Positions 44,411-52,665 of a stretch of 64,000 nucleotides of DNA are shown piece by piece. A program made the position numbers and the translations under genes. The notes beneath the pieces are model-generated. The model worked only from the letters and a program-made list of their open reading frames with translations. It was not told the origin of the DNA and did no database searches. Position 1 is the first letter of the stretch. The number at the start of each line of letters is the position of its first letter. Origin of the DNA: an uncultured Clostridia bacterium (GTDB lineage Bacteria > Bacillota > Clostridia > UBA1212 > UBA1255); the NCBI GenBank assembly GCA_904420095.1, contig CAJFUB010000031.1, positions 80,623 to 144,622 on the forward strand, in the 5' to 3' direction.

Positions 44411-44797
44411 ATGCGGATTCTCGTCGGAACGGACATTACGGAAATCGAAAGGATTCGGCATTCTGTCGAAAAGCTCGGACGGCCTTTCCTTACAAAAATA
44501 TTTACCGAAGGGGAAATTTCCTACTGCGAAGGCCGCGGGCAGAAAAAATATGAAAGCTACGCAGCGCGGTTTGCGGCAAAGGAAGCTGTCTCTAAGGCAT
44601 TTGGAACGGGAATTTCCGCAGAAGCACGGCTTTCCGAGATTGAAATCAGGAACGACGAACGCGGAAAGCCGTGTCTGATCCTGCACGGGAAAACGCGCCA
44701 ATATTATACAGAGGTCTTAAAAGGCGTCAGTGCAGACATCAGCCTTTCCCATTCGGATTCCGCAGCACTCGCATTTGCCGCGATTCTTTTGGAGTAA
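44411..44797 (+). CDS. acpS: Holo-[acyl-carrier-protein] synthase
   Basis: Transfers phosphopantetheine from CoA to ACP. Length 128 residues with GTDITEIERI at the N-terminus, the metal-binding FAAKEAVSKAF and ISLSHS near the C-terminus. It starts 6 bases after the HAD gene and is the last gene of the plus-strand operon. The stop lies 4 bases from the convergent pspA stop. Confidence 0.95.
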   Translation: MRILVGTDITEIERIRHSVEKLGRPFLTKIFTEGEISYCEGRGQKKYESYAARFAAKEAVSKAFGTGISAEARLSEIEIRNDERGKPCLILHGKTRQYYTEVLKGVSADISLSHSDSAALAFAAILLE

Positions 44798-44801
44798 AAA
44801 A

Positions 44802-45479
44802 TTATTCTCCCTGGCCCTGTTCCGCCAAAAGCAATTCGGCCCTGGCTTCCGCCCGCTGAAGCGTTATTTTGTCGCTAATACGCTGAATGCCGGCCTCGGT
44901 GCTTTCCTCGCGGAGCTGCTGCATCGCTGTCAGACGGGCGCACCGTTCATTCAGCGATCTCCGGATCGTATTGATATGGTCCTCCTGCCTGCTCCCGTAA
45001 TGATAATCAAGATCGGATATTTTTTCCCGCATTGCGACAATTTCGCTTTGTGACTTTATGGCTGCAAGCTCGCGCAGGCGGCTGTTCATTTCAGATTCGA
45101 AGCGTTTATAATTATCACGGATCCGGATCGCTTCCTCTACGGCGCTTGCATGAAGCCGCCTTTTTTCTTCCAATTCTGCGGACAACTCCTCTTCCATGAC
45201 GAAAAGCTCGGTAAGAAGCTTTTTGTCGCGTTCCTTAGCCGCCATGTCGATTTTAATGCGCACATCCGAAAGGCGAAGCTCCGCCTCCTTCATGTCCATG
45301 CGCACCATTTCCGCCCATGTCTGAATATCCACAAGCTGCTTCTGCGCTTCCTTCCTGCTTTTCTGAATCTTCTGTTCAGCGTCGTTAATCAAAAGCTGGG
45401 GATTTTTTGATTCCAGTTTATCTGCCGTGCTTCCGAGAAGGCCGCTGAAAAGTGCTTTGATTCTAGTGAAAAAACCCAT
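44802..45479 (-). CDS. PspA/IM30-family membrane-protection protein
   Basis: A 225-residue, almost entirely coiled-coil protein of the PspA/Vipp1 (ESCRT-III-like) family. An amphipathic N-terminal helix (MGFFTRIKALFSGLLG) is followed by the typical NPQLLINDAEQKIQKS segment and long charged helices. Such proteins bind and patch stressed membranes. It is transcribed divergently from mscL, another envelope-stress gene, with about 115 bp between their starts. Its promoter is not obvious. Confidence 0.88.
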   Translation of the reverse strand: MGFFTRIKALFSGLLGSTADKLESKNPQLLINDAEQKIQKSRKEAQKQLVDIQTWAEMVRMDMKEAELRLSDVRIKIDMAAKERDKKLLTELFVMEEELSAELEEKRRLHASAVEEAIRIRDNYKRFESEMNSRLRELAAIKSQSEIVAMREKISDLDYHYGSRQEDHINTIRRSLNERCARLTAMQQLREESTEAGIQRISDKITLQRAEARAELLLAEQGQGE

Positions 45480-45542
45480 TTTTTATACCCCGGTTATCAT
45501 CGCTTACGACATTGTATGCGCTTGCCTGGCAAAATATTCCGC

Positions 45543-45555
45543 ACAATGATATAAT
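45543..45555 (+). promoter_or_regulatory. Extended -10 promoter of mscL
   Basis: TGATATAAT (45547-45555) on the plus strand, about 40 bases upstream of the mscL ATG. A weak -35 (CTGGCA, 18-base spacer) precedes it. Confidence 0.55.
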
Positions 45556-45595
45556 AAAAGCCGCTAAAACAAAGCAGGGAGGCTTTAACTGCATC

Positions 45596-46105
45596 ATGAG
45601 AAAATTTCTGAAAGATTTCAAGGCGTTTGCTACAAAGGGAAACGTAATCGATATGGCGGTCGGCGTCGTTGTCGGAGGCGCGTTCAGTAAAATTGTCACA
45701 TCTCTTGTTTCGGATATTATTACGCCGCTGATCGGCATGATCACAGGCGGCACCAGCCTGGCGGATAAAAAAATCGTCCTGCAGGCCGCCGAAATTGCGG
45801 AAGACGGCGTAACGGTCTTAACTCCCGAAAATGCATTGACTTACGGCGCATTTATTCAAAATATCATTGATTTTCTGATCATCGCTCTGTCGATCTTTCT
45901 TGCTGTCCGCATCATCGCTTCGATCCGGCGGAAAGCCGAGGAAGCAAAAAATCTGCTGCTGAGAAAGAAAGTGGAAGAAGCCGCGCCTGAGGAGCCCGCG
46001 GCGCCCGTGCTCAGCTCCACGGACCGACTCCTCATGGAAATCCGTGATCTGCTGCAGGAAAAAGAAAACGTACCTGAGAGGGAGAACGATACGGCCGAAT
46101 CATAA
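45596..46105 (+). CDS. mscL: Large-conductance mechanosensitive channel
   Basis: Pentameric emergency-release channel, 169 residues. The N-terminal amphipathic helix MRKFLKDFKAFATKGN is followed by TM1 (IDMAVGVVVGGAFSKIVTSLVSDIITPLIG), a periplasmic loop, TM2 (FIQNIIDFLIIALSIFL) and a C-terminal cytoplasmic helix ending RLLMEIRDLLQEK. The loop is about 20 residues longer than in E. coli. The ATG at 45596 matches the family start, with GGGAGG 13 bases upstream. The 3' end overlaps the convergent cca gene by 6 bases. Confidence 0.95.
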   Translation: MRKFLKDFKAFATKGNVIDMAVGVVVGGAFSKIVTSLVSDIITPLIGMITGGTSLADKKIVLQAAEIAEDGVTVLTPENALTYGAFIQNIIDFLIIALSIFLAVRIIASIRRKAEEAKNLLLRKKVEEAAPEEPAAPVLSSTDRLLMEIRDLLQEKENVPERENDTAES

Positions 46106-47467
46106 GAGCGCTTGATTTTCACGCAGGAACCGGAGGAGCGCTTCCCTTTCGTTCGGAAGCCGCTCCTCCGTTACTTCCTCGAGAAGCATCGCCAGCGCTT
46201 TGCCGATCCGTACGCCCTGCGGGATTCCCTCGGCGAGCAGGTCCTCTCCCCCAACGGCCAGATCCGCTATGGTAATACAGGCCGCCTGAGGCCGCGTCAG
46301 TTCATGGATCATTCTCCCGATCTGTTCAACTGCACAGCTGCGCTCGGCGACCATCACCGGATTCTGCGCCACGCGGTCCGCGCGCTCAACCTGTACGAGG
46401 CGCAGCGCATTTTCCTTTCCCATGCTCCGAATCAGGCGTTTTACGGATGCCGAATCGCAGGGGATTCTGTCATCGTGATGACGGACCAGCAAGCAGACGT
46501 CTTCCCGGAGCCGGCGGCCGAATTTCAGGCGGCGCAGAATCCGATCCGCAAGCTCTGCGCTCAAGACGGCATGCCCTTTAAAATGTCCCGTCCCGTTTTC
46601 ATCCTGTGTATACACATACGGCTTTCCGATATCGTGAAGCAGCACGGCAAGGCGCAGCGTAAGGTCGGCCGGGGTGTGCTCCAATGCGGTCAGCGTATGC
46701 GTAAAGACATCGTAAATATGCCACGGGCTGTTTTGAGGAAAGCCGACGGAGGGCAGAAGTTCCGGCAGAAATACGCCGAGTACGTCGATATAATCCCGCA
46801 AAATCCGAACGGAGCCGTCCGCCGTTAAAATTCCCGAAAATTCGGCACAGATTCGTTCTGCAGAAACGGTGCGGATCCATTCTCTGCAGGTATGCACCGC
46901 AGCGGCCGTGTCTGACTCCATCGAAAAATCAAGCACGGCAGAAAATCGCAGCGCACGCAGAATTCGCAAGGCGTCCTCTGCAAAACGCACCTTCGGTTCG
47001 CCCACGCAGCGGATCGTACGATTTTTGAGATCGTTTTCCCCTCCGAAATAATCCAAAAGTCCTTCCTCTTTGTAAAAAGCCATCGCATTGATCGTAAAAT
47101 CGCGCCGGGAAAGATCGTCCTCTAAAGAAGATACGAATTTTACGGAGTCCGGGCGGCGGTGATCGCGATAAGCTCCATCCGTGCGGAACGTTGTAATCTC
47201 ATAAACACGCTTTCCGAAACAGATGGAAACCGTCCCGTGCCGGGCTCCCGTTTCGAGAACGGCATAACCGTTTTCCCGAAAAAGCCGCGCTGTCTGATCC
47301 GGAAGGGCATTCGTGGCAATATCAAAATCATGCGGCGTTTTTCCCATCAGCGCATCCCGCACGCAGCCGCCCACATAATACGCCAGATAGCCGTTTTTCC
47401 GCAAAAGCTCTATTATCTCATCCGCTTTTTCATCACAGCACGCGGAAAGCCTCGTCCGCAATTTCAA
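46100..47467 (-). CDS. cca: CCA-adding tRNA nucleotidyltransferase
   Basis: Class II nucleotidyltransferase that builds or repairs the tRNA CCA end, 455 residues. Signatures: VGGCVRDALMG, DFDIAT (catalytic DxD), RRDFTINAMA and EDALRILRALRF, plus a C-terminal HD domain (LLHDIGKP). It starts at TTG (47467, AAGGAG four bases upstream) or at a second TTG two codons in with better spacing; no ATG is available in frame. It overlaps the aminotransferase gene by about 35 bases and closes the long rimP run. Confidence 0.92.
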   Translation of the reverse strand: MKLRTRLSACCDEKADEIIELLRKNGYLAYYVGGCVRDALMGKTPHDFDIATNALPDQTARLFRENGYAVLETGARHGTVSICFGKRVYEITTFRTDGAYRDHRRPDSVKFVSSLEDDLSRRDFTINAMAFYKEEGLLDYFGGENDLKNRTIRCVGEPKVRFAEDALRILRALRFSAVLDFSMESDTAAAVHTCREWIRTVSAERICAEFSGILTADGSVRILRDYIDVLGVFLPELLPSVGFPQNSPWHIYDVFTHTLTALEHTPADLTLRLAVLLHDIGKPYVYTQDENGTGHFKGHAVLSAELADRILRRLKFGRRLREDVCLLVRHHDDRIPCDSASVKRLIRSMGKENALRLVQVERADRVAQNPVMVAERSCAVEQIGRMIHELTRPQAACITIADLAVGGEDLLAEGIPQGVRIGKALAMLLEEVTEERLPNEREALLRFLRENQALL

Positions 47468-48671
47468 CAGTCTCCTTTATATCTTCATCCGAAAGCGCAT
47501 AATTGATAAAATGATTATGATGGTTTGTAAAATATGCGCCTCTTTTGACCATTTCCGCAATCCATCGCTGATGCGTCATCAGAGAATCATCGTTTGCAAT
47601 CCGCAGATAGAACAAGGAGGGGACGCCCGATACCCGTAGGTCATACCCATGCTTTTCCGCGGTTTTTTTCAAGCCGTCGCATAAGCGTGCGCCCTTTTCG
47701 ATCAAAAGCTTCGGGAGCTCCAGACGCTTCATTTTTTTGAGGCAGGCGATTCCCGCGGCAAAGGGAACCGCGCTCATCCAGTAGCTGCCTGTAAACGAAA
47801 TTCCGCTGACCGTATTTTTCAGAAAATCCTTTCCGCAGAGCGCAGAAACATTATAGCCGTTTGCCAGCGCCTTACAGAAGCAGATCAGGTCGGCCTCAAA
47901 GCCAAAATAATGATCCGAACCGGCCAGATCGAGGCGGAAGCCCGCGCGCACGTCGTCAATGATCAGTACGGCGCCCTGCTCCGTGCAAAGCTTCCGGGTT
48001 TTCTCCCAAAAGCCCGCCTCCGGAAGCTGGTTATCCGCAAAGTTTCCATGCAGATACGGCTGGGAAATGACCGCCGCAATCTCTCCCCGGTTCTCCTCAA
48101 AGAGTCTCTGAAGGCCGTCGAAATCGTTCCAGTCCGCGTAAAGATTGTTGCAGACATCCTCTTCAATGATGCCGGAATAATCGATTTTCTGCGTCCAAGG
48201 GGAGACGCCGTGATAATAGCCCTTAAAAAACACAATTTTCTTTTTTCTCGTATACGCCCTCGCCGTCATGACCGCAAGAGAGGTTACATCGTTTCCATTT
48301 TTGGCAAAAAAAGCCCAGTCTGCACAGGCCACGGTGTCTGTCAGAAGCTCCGCGAATTCCACCATAACGGAAGAAGGCGCCGTCGTGCAATTGCACTTTT
48401 CCGCCTGCTTTCGCGCCGCCTCGTCAATTTCCTCATCGTTATATCCGAGAATATTCGGACCGTATGCGCACATATAGTCGATAAAGCGATTGCCGTCCAC
48501 ATCCCAGAAATAGGAGCCCTTTGCGCGCTCCGCATAAAACGGAAATGCATCCACCGGGATAAAGCAGCCCTCCGCCGGCCCTTGATGCCCATAAATCCCG
48601 GACGGAATTACTTTCGTCGCCCGTTCAAAAATTTCTCTGCTTTTTTCATATCGATTCAATTGATGTTCCAC
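47433..48671 (-). CDS. Class III aminotransferase, glutamate-1-semialdehyde mutase-like
   Basis: PLP enzyme of 412 residues in the class III (omega-aminotransferase/GSAM) group. It has VIPSGIYGHQGPA, YMCAYGPNILGYN, FFKGYYHG, the PLP-binding IIDDVRAGFR, and the lysine in CFCKALANGYNVSALCG. The overall pattern is closest to glutamate-1-semialdehyde aminomutases and their non-heme relatives; no other tetrapyrrole genes are present, so heme synthesis is not implied. It starts with GTG preceded by GAGGTGA. It lies between the SCP2-like gene and cca. Confidence 0.85.
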   Translation of the reverse strand: MEHQLNRYEKSREIFERATKVIPSGIYGHQGPAEGCFIPVDAFPFYAERAKGSYFWDVDGNRFIDYMCAYGPNILGYNDEEIDEAARKQAEKCNCTTAPSSVMVEFAELLTDTVACADWAFFAKNGNDVTSLAVMTARAYTRKKKIVFFKGYYHGVSPWTQKIDYSGIIEEDVCNNLYADWNDFDGLQRLFEENRGEIAAVISQPYLHGNFADNQLPEAGFWEKTRKLCTEQGAVLIIDDVRAGFRLDLAGSDHYFGFEADLICFCKALANGYNVSALCGKDFLKNTVSGISFTGSYWMSAVPFAAGIACLKKMKRLELPKLLIEKGARLCDGLKKTAEKHGYDLRVSGVPSLFYLRIANDDSLMTHQRWIAEMVKRGAYFTNHHNHFINYALSDEDIKETVEIADEAFRVL

Positions 48672-48704
48672 TGTCTGTCACCTCATATTCTGCGGTCTGC
48701 CGGA

Positions 48705-49460
48705 CTATGCCAGATATACGCTTACCCGGTCCAGGATTCTGTTGATGTTATCCAGCATCGAGATCATGCCGGAAATAGTAATTTTCTTCTTGCCTATGCA
48801 GTCCATGGCGTTTTCTTTTCCGTCAAAAAGCCGCCGTGCAAGCCGTATGCTCTCGAATTCCATGACGGCGCGCGGCTCAGGCAGGCGTTTTTTCACGTCC
48901 ATCAGACGGTGATCCTTCACAATGACGGATACGCCGGGACCGTCGTGAATAGAGAGCATCACCGTTCCGTCCGTAATATTAGATGCGCTGAAACGTCCGA
49001 TCCTGTCATGGTTCCCGATCTGCGCAATCGCGCCGCCGATCACGTAAAGCATCAGCTCCGTGCTTCTGTCAAAAAACTGGGGATTCTCCAGCGCCTTTTC
49101 ATCCGCTTTCAGGTAAGCGGACAGAATATCGGTCATTTTCATAAAACGCTTCGTTAGAAATCCAATTTTCGTAAATCCCTTTGAAGGAATTGGCGTAAAG
49201 GTGCCGCTGATCATCGCGTTAAACTTTTCATAAGAGGAAAACGGGAGGCGAATGTCGCACGCGCCCCGTCCTTCTCGCATGCTGCATTTTTCCGGGCCAA
49301 ACGTAAACAGCGCGGCTGGGCCCGCTTTGATGTCAAATAAAATTGTCACGGGTTTTTGGGGAAGAAGCGCCTTCGCGTTCTCGTCCATAGCGCAGAGCTC
49401 CTCCAGCGCGCCCAGCACCGCGAACAAATTAATATACGCCATCGTCTCGGCATCTTTCAT
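48705..49460 (-). CDS. Uncharacterised protein, possible duplicated SCP2-like fold
   Basis: A 251-residue soluble protein I cannot assign firmly. The second half (DGTVMLSIHDGPGVSVIVKD, then ARRLFDGKENAMDCIGKKKITISG and a hydrophobic helix) has the rhythm of SCP2 sterol-carrier domains. The first half (VTILFDIKAGPAALFTFG, then PFSSYEKFNAMISGTFTPIPSKGF) follows a similar order. This suggests two fused SCP2-like units, which is inference. It overlaps yigZ by 4 bases and precedes the aminotransferase gene by 33 bases, so it is part of the long run. GGCAGG lies before the ATG. Confidence 0.55.
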   Translation of the reverse strand: MKDAETMAYINLFAVLGALEELCAMDENAKALLPQKPVTILFDIKAGPAALFTFGPEKCSMREGRGACDIRLPFSSYEKFNAMISGTFTPIPSKGFTKIGFLTKRFMKMTDILSAYLKADEKALENPQFFDRSTELMLYVIGGAIAQIGNHDRIGRFSASNITDGTVMLSIHDGPGVSVIVKDHRLMDVKKRLPEPRAVMEFESIRLARRLFDGKENAMDCIGKKKITISGMISMLDNINRILDRVSVYLA

Positions 49461-50116
49461 ATTCTGTACCTGCCTTTCTTTTCTTCAATCCGGATAGAAA
49501 TTCTGCCAAGCGCCGCGTCTTTCAGAAGCTCGCACATCTTTTTCGTATCTGCGACCGCCGTGTACATATGAATCCGGATTTTTTCCCCGAATTCCTCCTG
49601 TACGATTTTATATTTCAGACTCATGAGATCGGCGCGCGTATTGCTGTGCAGCATGTAATACACGTTATTATACATGGAATAATCCATTGTAATAAACAGC
49701 TCGTCATACAGGACCTTATGTATGATTCCGCTCTCGTGAACGGCCATTCCCGCAACCTTCCGGTATGCGCGCGTAAGGCCGGCAGCGCCAAGCGGAGTTC
49801 CTCCGTAATAGCGCGCCACTACAATCGCCGCATTTTCGATATTCTGGCTCTGGAAAACACCCAGGATCGGCTGTCCCGCCGTTCCCTGCGGCTCCTTGTC
49901 GTCCGAGTAGCGGCTGATCAAGGCATTTTCCTCGTCGTATACGGTATATGCATAGACATAATGATCCGCCTTTTTATGCCATCCCTTCATGTCTTTAATA
50001 AAAATAAACGCTTCTTCCTCAGAGGAAATCGGAGCCGAGCAGGCGATAAAGCTCGACCGTTTTTCATCGTAGACTCCCACTCCGTGATCGTTAAGCGTTT
50101 TTATGATTTCCTTCAT
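49457..50116 (-). CDS. YigZ/IMPACT-family protein
   Basis: A 219-residue YigZ-type protein, the bacterial counterpart of the IMPACT translational regulator. The N-terminal domain carries the family motif SDDKEPQGTAGQPIL and ARYYGGTPLGAAGLTRAY; the C-terminal ferredoxin-like domain is degenerate. Molecular role unsettled; a link to ribosomes or proline handling has been proposed for relatives. GGAAGGAG is eight bases from the ATG. It overlaps hflX by 26 bases and the SCP2-like gene by 4. Confidence 0.92.
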   Translation of the reverse strand: MKEIIKTLNDHGVGVYDEKRSSFIACSAPISSEEEAFIFIKDMKGWHKKADHYVYAYTVYDEENALISRYSDDKEPQGTAGQPILGVFQSQNIENAAIVVARYYGGTPLGAAGLTRAYRKVAGMAVHESGIIHKVLYDELFITMDYSMYNNVYYMLHSNTRADLMSLKYKIVQEEFGEKIRIHMYTAVADTKKMCELLKDAALGRISIRIEEKKGRYRI

Positions 50117-51956
50117 CCGCCAAGCTCCTTCCTTTCATGCATTCGTAGCTGCGCACCTTTGCCAAATGCCCGGGAGGCATTTTCCCTTTAAGATAGATGC
50201 CGTCTTCTCTGTATTCTTCAAGCTCTACGGTACCGTTTTCGTGAAAATAGGAAACGGCGCCTGCTTTGTCGTATGGAAGAATGCATTCGTACTGCTTATC
50301 CGCTCTGACAAAATAATTTATAATTTCTTTCTTCAGCGAGTCCAGTCCGTCTCCCTGCAGCGCGGAAACGGAAAATATTTTGCCGTATCCTCGGGAGATA
50401 TGAGGCGGCAGAGTGATCGTTTGCGGAAATTTGTCCGTTTTGTTTAACACAAGATACCGCGGTCGGTCTCCGGCTCCGATTTCCTGGAGTATTTGTTCTA
50501 CGGTTTCAATGCATTCTGTAAAATCGGGATTCGACGCGTCCACGACATGCAGCAGCAGATCCGCATAAACCGTTTCCTCCAGCGTAGATTTAAACGCCTC
50601 TATCAGGTCATGAGGAAGCTTTCTGATAAACCCTACGGTGTCGGTCAGAAGGAAATCTCTGTGCTCCGGCGTGGCCAGCCGCCGTACAGATGTATCCAGC
50701 GTGGCGAACAGCTGATCTTCCACAAATACGTCGGATCCGCACAGGGCATTGACGAGCGTCGATTTTCCGGCATTTGTATAGCCAACCACTGCAACGGAAG
50801 GGATCTCCTTCTTCTGCCGTTCCTTTCGCAAAACGCCTCTGCGCTCCTTCACCTCGCGAAGCTGTTTCTCCAGATAATTGATTTTGCGCTGAATATGACG
50901 GCGATCCGTCTCCAGCTGCGTCTCGCCTGGTCCCCGGGTACCGATTCCGCCGCCGAGGCGGGAGAGAGAGATTCCCTGGCCGATCAGGCGCGGAAGCCTG
51001 TATTTCTGCTGCGCCAGCTCGACCTGCAGGCGTCCTTCCCTGGAGCTGGCGCGGGAAGCAAAAATGTCAAGAATCAACGCCGTTCTGTCGATCACCCGCG
51101 CGCCGATTATATTTTCCAAATTTCGGATTTGTGATGCGGAAAGCTCGTCGTCAAAAAGAATCAATCCGGCGTCCAGCGCCTGTCTTTTCAGAGAAATTTC
51201 TTCCGCAAGACCGTGCCCGATATAGGTCCTGGCATCCGGCGCTTCTCGTTTCTGTGTAAAAGATCCGACGACCTCCGCTCCAGCCGATTCTGCCAGCTCG
51301 CGAAGCTCCGCAAGCGGATCTCCCGTCATCTGACGGTTTTCTGATAAAACGCCGACGACGATCGCGCGTTCCCGGTCGTTCCTTATTTTTTCGGCCGCAT
51401 CGCTGTATGCGGAAGCCGAACGGTCCAGCTCCGTGAGATCCCCAAAAATGCGGTCAAAATATGCGATGCGCGCCGGGGAGACCGGTCCTCTTGTTTCTGT
51501 TTTGACGAGCGCGCCCGTTTCGTCTCGTGACAAAAGCGTGGCGGAGACGCCGCATGCACGTTTCTTATCCGTGTCGACGCCAATTACGACCATCGCGTCG
51601 TAGCGCATCTTCCTAAGCGATTGCAGATCGATATCCGACGGATGAATGGTGCCGTTCGGGTGTGTGTGAAGGCAGCGGATTCCGGAGAGGCGAAGAAAGC
51701 TTTTCCGGCCCTCCAGTTCCGGAAGCGGAACGCTTTTATCGCTGCCCAGCGCGATCGCCAAGACACGGTTCTTCCGATCCAGAAATACTGCAACTTCTTT
51801 ATTCGTCTCGCACGTTGCTTCCGTCATCATCAATAAAATTTCTCCGGGAATAAAACTGCCCGGTGAATAGACATGCCCGGTAAAGCCTTCCAGCCGTTCC
51901 AGAAGTTGCGTACGCACCGCCGCGGTATTTCCGTATATGTTTTTATTTTCGGCCAT
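50091..51956 (-). CDS. hflX: HflX GTPase with N-terminal JAMM-like domain
   Basis: Ribosome-splitting GTPase, here 621 residues. Residues about 195-600 are ordinary HflX: glycine-rich subdomain (GGGIGTRGPGETQLETDRR), P-loop GYTNAGKST (392-400), DTVGFI and NKTD. The first 190 residues are extra. They carry a JAMM metalloprotease pattern: Glu54 in KEVAVFLDRKNRV and H97-T-H99, seven residues, Ser107, two residues, Asp110 (LHTHPNGTIHPSDID), closely resembling RadC-type JAB domains. The start with GAAGGAG supports the long form. It sits between the MinD-like ATPase and yigZ. Confidence 0.93.
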   Translation of the reverse strand: MAENKNIYGNTAAVRTQLLERLEGFTGHVYSPGSFIPGEILLMMTEATCETNKEVAVFLDRKNRVLAIALGSDKSVPLPELEGRKSFLRLSGIRCLHTHPNGTIHPSDIDLQSLRKMRYDAMVVIGVDTDKKRACGVSATLLSRDETGALVKTETRGPVSPARIAYFDRIFGDLTELDRSASAYSDAAEKIRNDRERAIVVGVLSENRQMTGDPLAELRELAESAGAEVVGSFTQKREAPDARTYIGHGLAEEISLKRQALDAGLILFDDELSASQIRNLENIIGARVIDRTALILDIFASRASSREGRLQVELAQQKYRLPRLIGQGISLSRLGGGIGTRGPGETQLETDRRHIQRKINYLEKQLREVKERRGVLRKERQKKEIPSVAVVGYTNAGKSTLVNALCGSDVFVEDQLFATLDTSVRRLATPEHRDFLLTDTVGFIRKLPHDLIEAFKSTLEETVYADLLLHVVDASNPDFTECIETVEQILQEIGAGDRPRYLVLNKTDKFPQTITLPPHISRGYGKIFSVSALQGDGLDSLKKEIINYFVRADKQYECILPYDKAGAVSYFHENGTVELEEYREDGIYLKGKMPPGHLAKVRSYECMKGRSLADEGNHKNA

Positions 51957-51971
51957 AAGGGATTCTCCTTC

Positions 51972-52652
51972 TTAGAACAGTCGTTTTACCGTGCGATTGA
52001 TTCGGATGATGTTTTCTTCCCGGAACAGCTCCCCGTGCTCTTTGAGCAAAGCGTCTGCCGCGGCCTCCGTAACGGCATGATATGCTATAGAGACGTGCTT
52101 TTGTCCGGCGAGCTGATTCAGGAGCGGAAGCCCTGCCAGTACGATCTCCGGCGTCGTATCCTCCAGCAGATTCGTATTTCCGACCAAGGCATCGCAGCGC
52201 ATCCCCGAAGCAGCTTCGATTTCGTCATAAATCCGGGAGGCCGACGGAAGATCCTTGGTAAACGGCCGGTTAGGATTCATGACAAAGAACTGCAGATGCT
52301 TCTTTCTTGACAAAATATCCTCGCGATAACGTCCGAGCGCTTTTGCACCGAGATCATCTCCGCCGACATCTAATACGACATCATACGCCTCATCCCGGAT
52401 CAGCGCGCCCATTACTCCCGTCAAAGCCGGAACGTCCACGTTTGTATTTGCATATAAAGGAATTTCCGTACGGATCCCCAGCGTCTCCAGCAGCTCCCTC
52501 GCATCTGCCGAACGGAAAAACGGATTTACGATATCAAGATCGATCAATGCGGTATTTCTTCCCTGCCGCTTCAGCTTCATAGCAAAATTTACCGCCGCCT
52601 CTGTTTTTCCGCTTCCATAATGTCCCGTAAAGCTATATACGCACGTATCCAT
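51972..52652 (-). CDS. MinD/ParA-like P-loop ATPase
   Basis: A 226-residue cytosolic ATPase of the SIMIBI (MinD/ParA/Mrp) group. The P-loop is FTGHYGSGKTEAA near residue 7, then LIDLDIVNPFF (Walker A') and VVLDVGGDDLGA (Walker B). Unlike ParA there is no lysine before the GxGK core. Proteins of this kind occur widely in Clostridia next to housekeeping genes, without a firm role. The ATG at 52652 is preceded closely by GAAGGG; a GTG three codons earlier is an alternative. It lies 13 bases after the glycosyltransferase gene and 15 before hflX. Confidence 0.75.
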   Translation of the reverse strand: MDTCVYSFTGHYGSGKTEAAVNFAMKLKRQGRNTALIDLDIVNPFFRSADARELLETLGIRTEIPLYANTNVDVPALTGVMGALIRDEAYDVVLDVGGDDLGAKALGRYREDILSRKKHLQFFVMNPNRPFTKDLPSASRIYDEIEAASGMRCDALVGNTNLLEDTTPEIVLAGLPLLNQLAGQKHVSIAYHAVTEAAADALLKEHGELFREENIIRINRTVKRLF

Positions 52653-52665
52653 TCCCTTCACCCGC

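Noticed and set aside
47433..48671. hemL (heme biosynthetic GSAM)
   Set aside because: The protein is GSAM-like, but no other tetrapyrrole genes are present and several class III subfamilies share these motifs, so only the broader call is supported.
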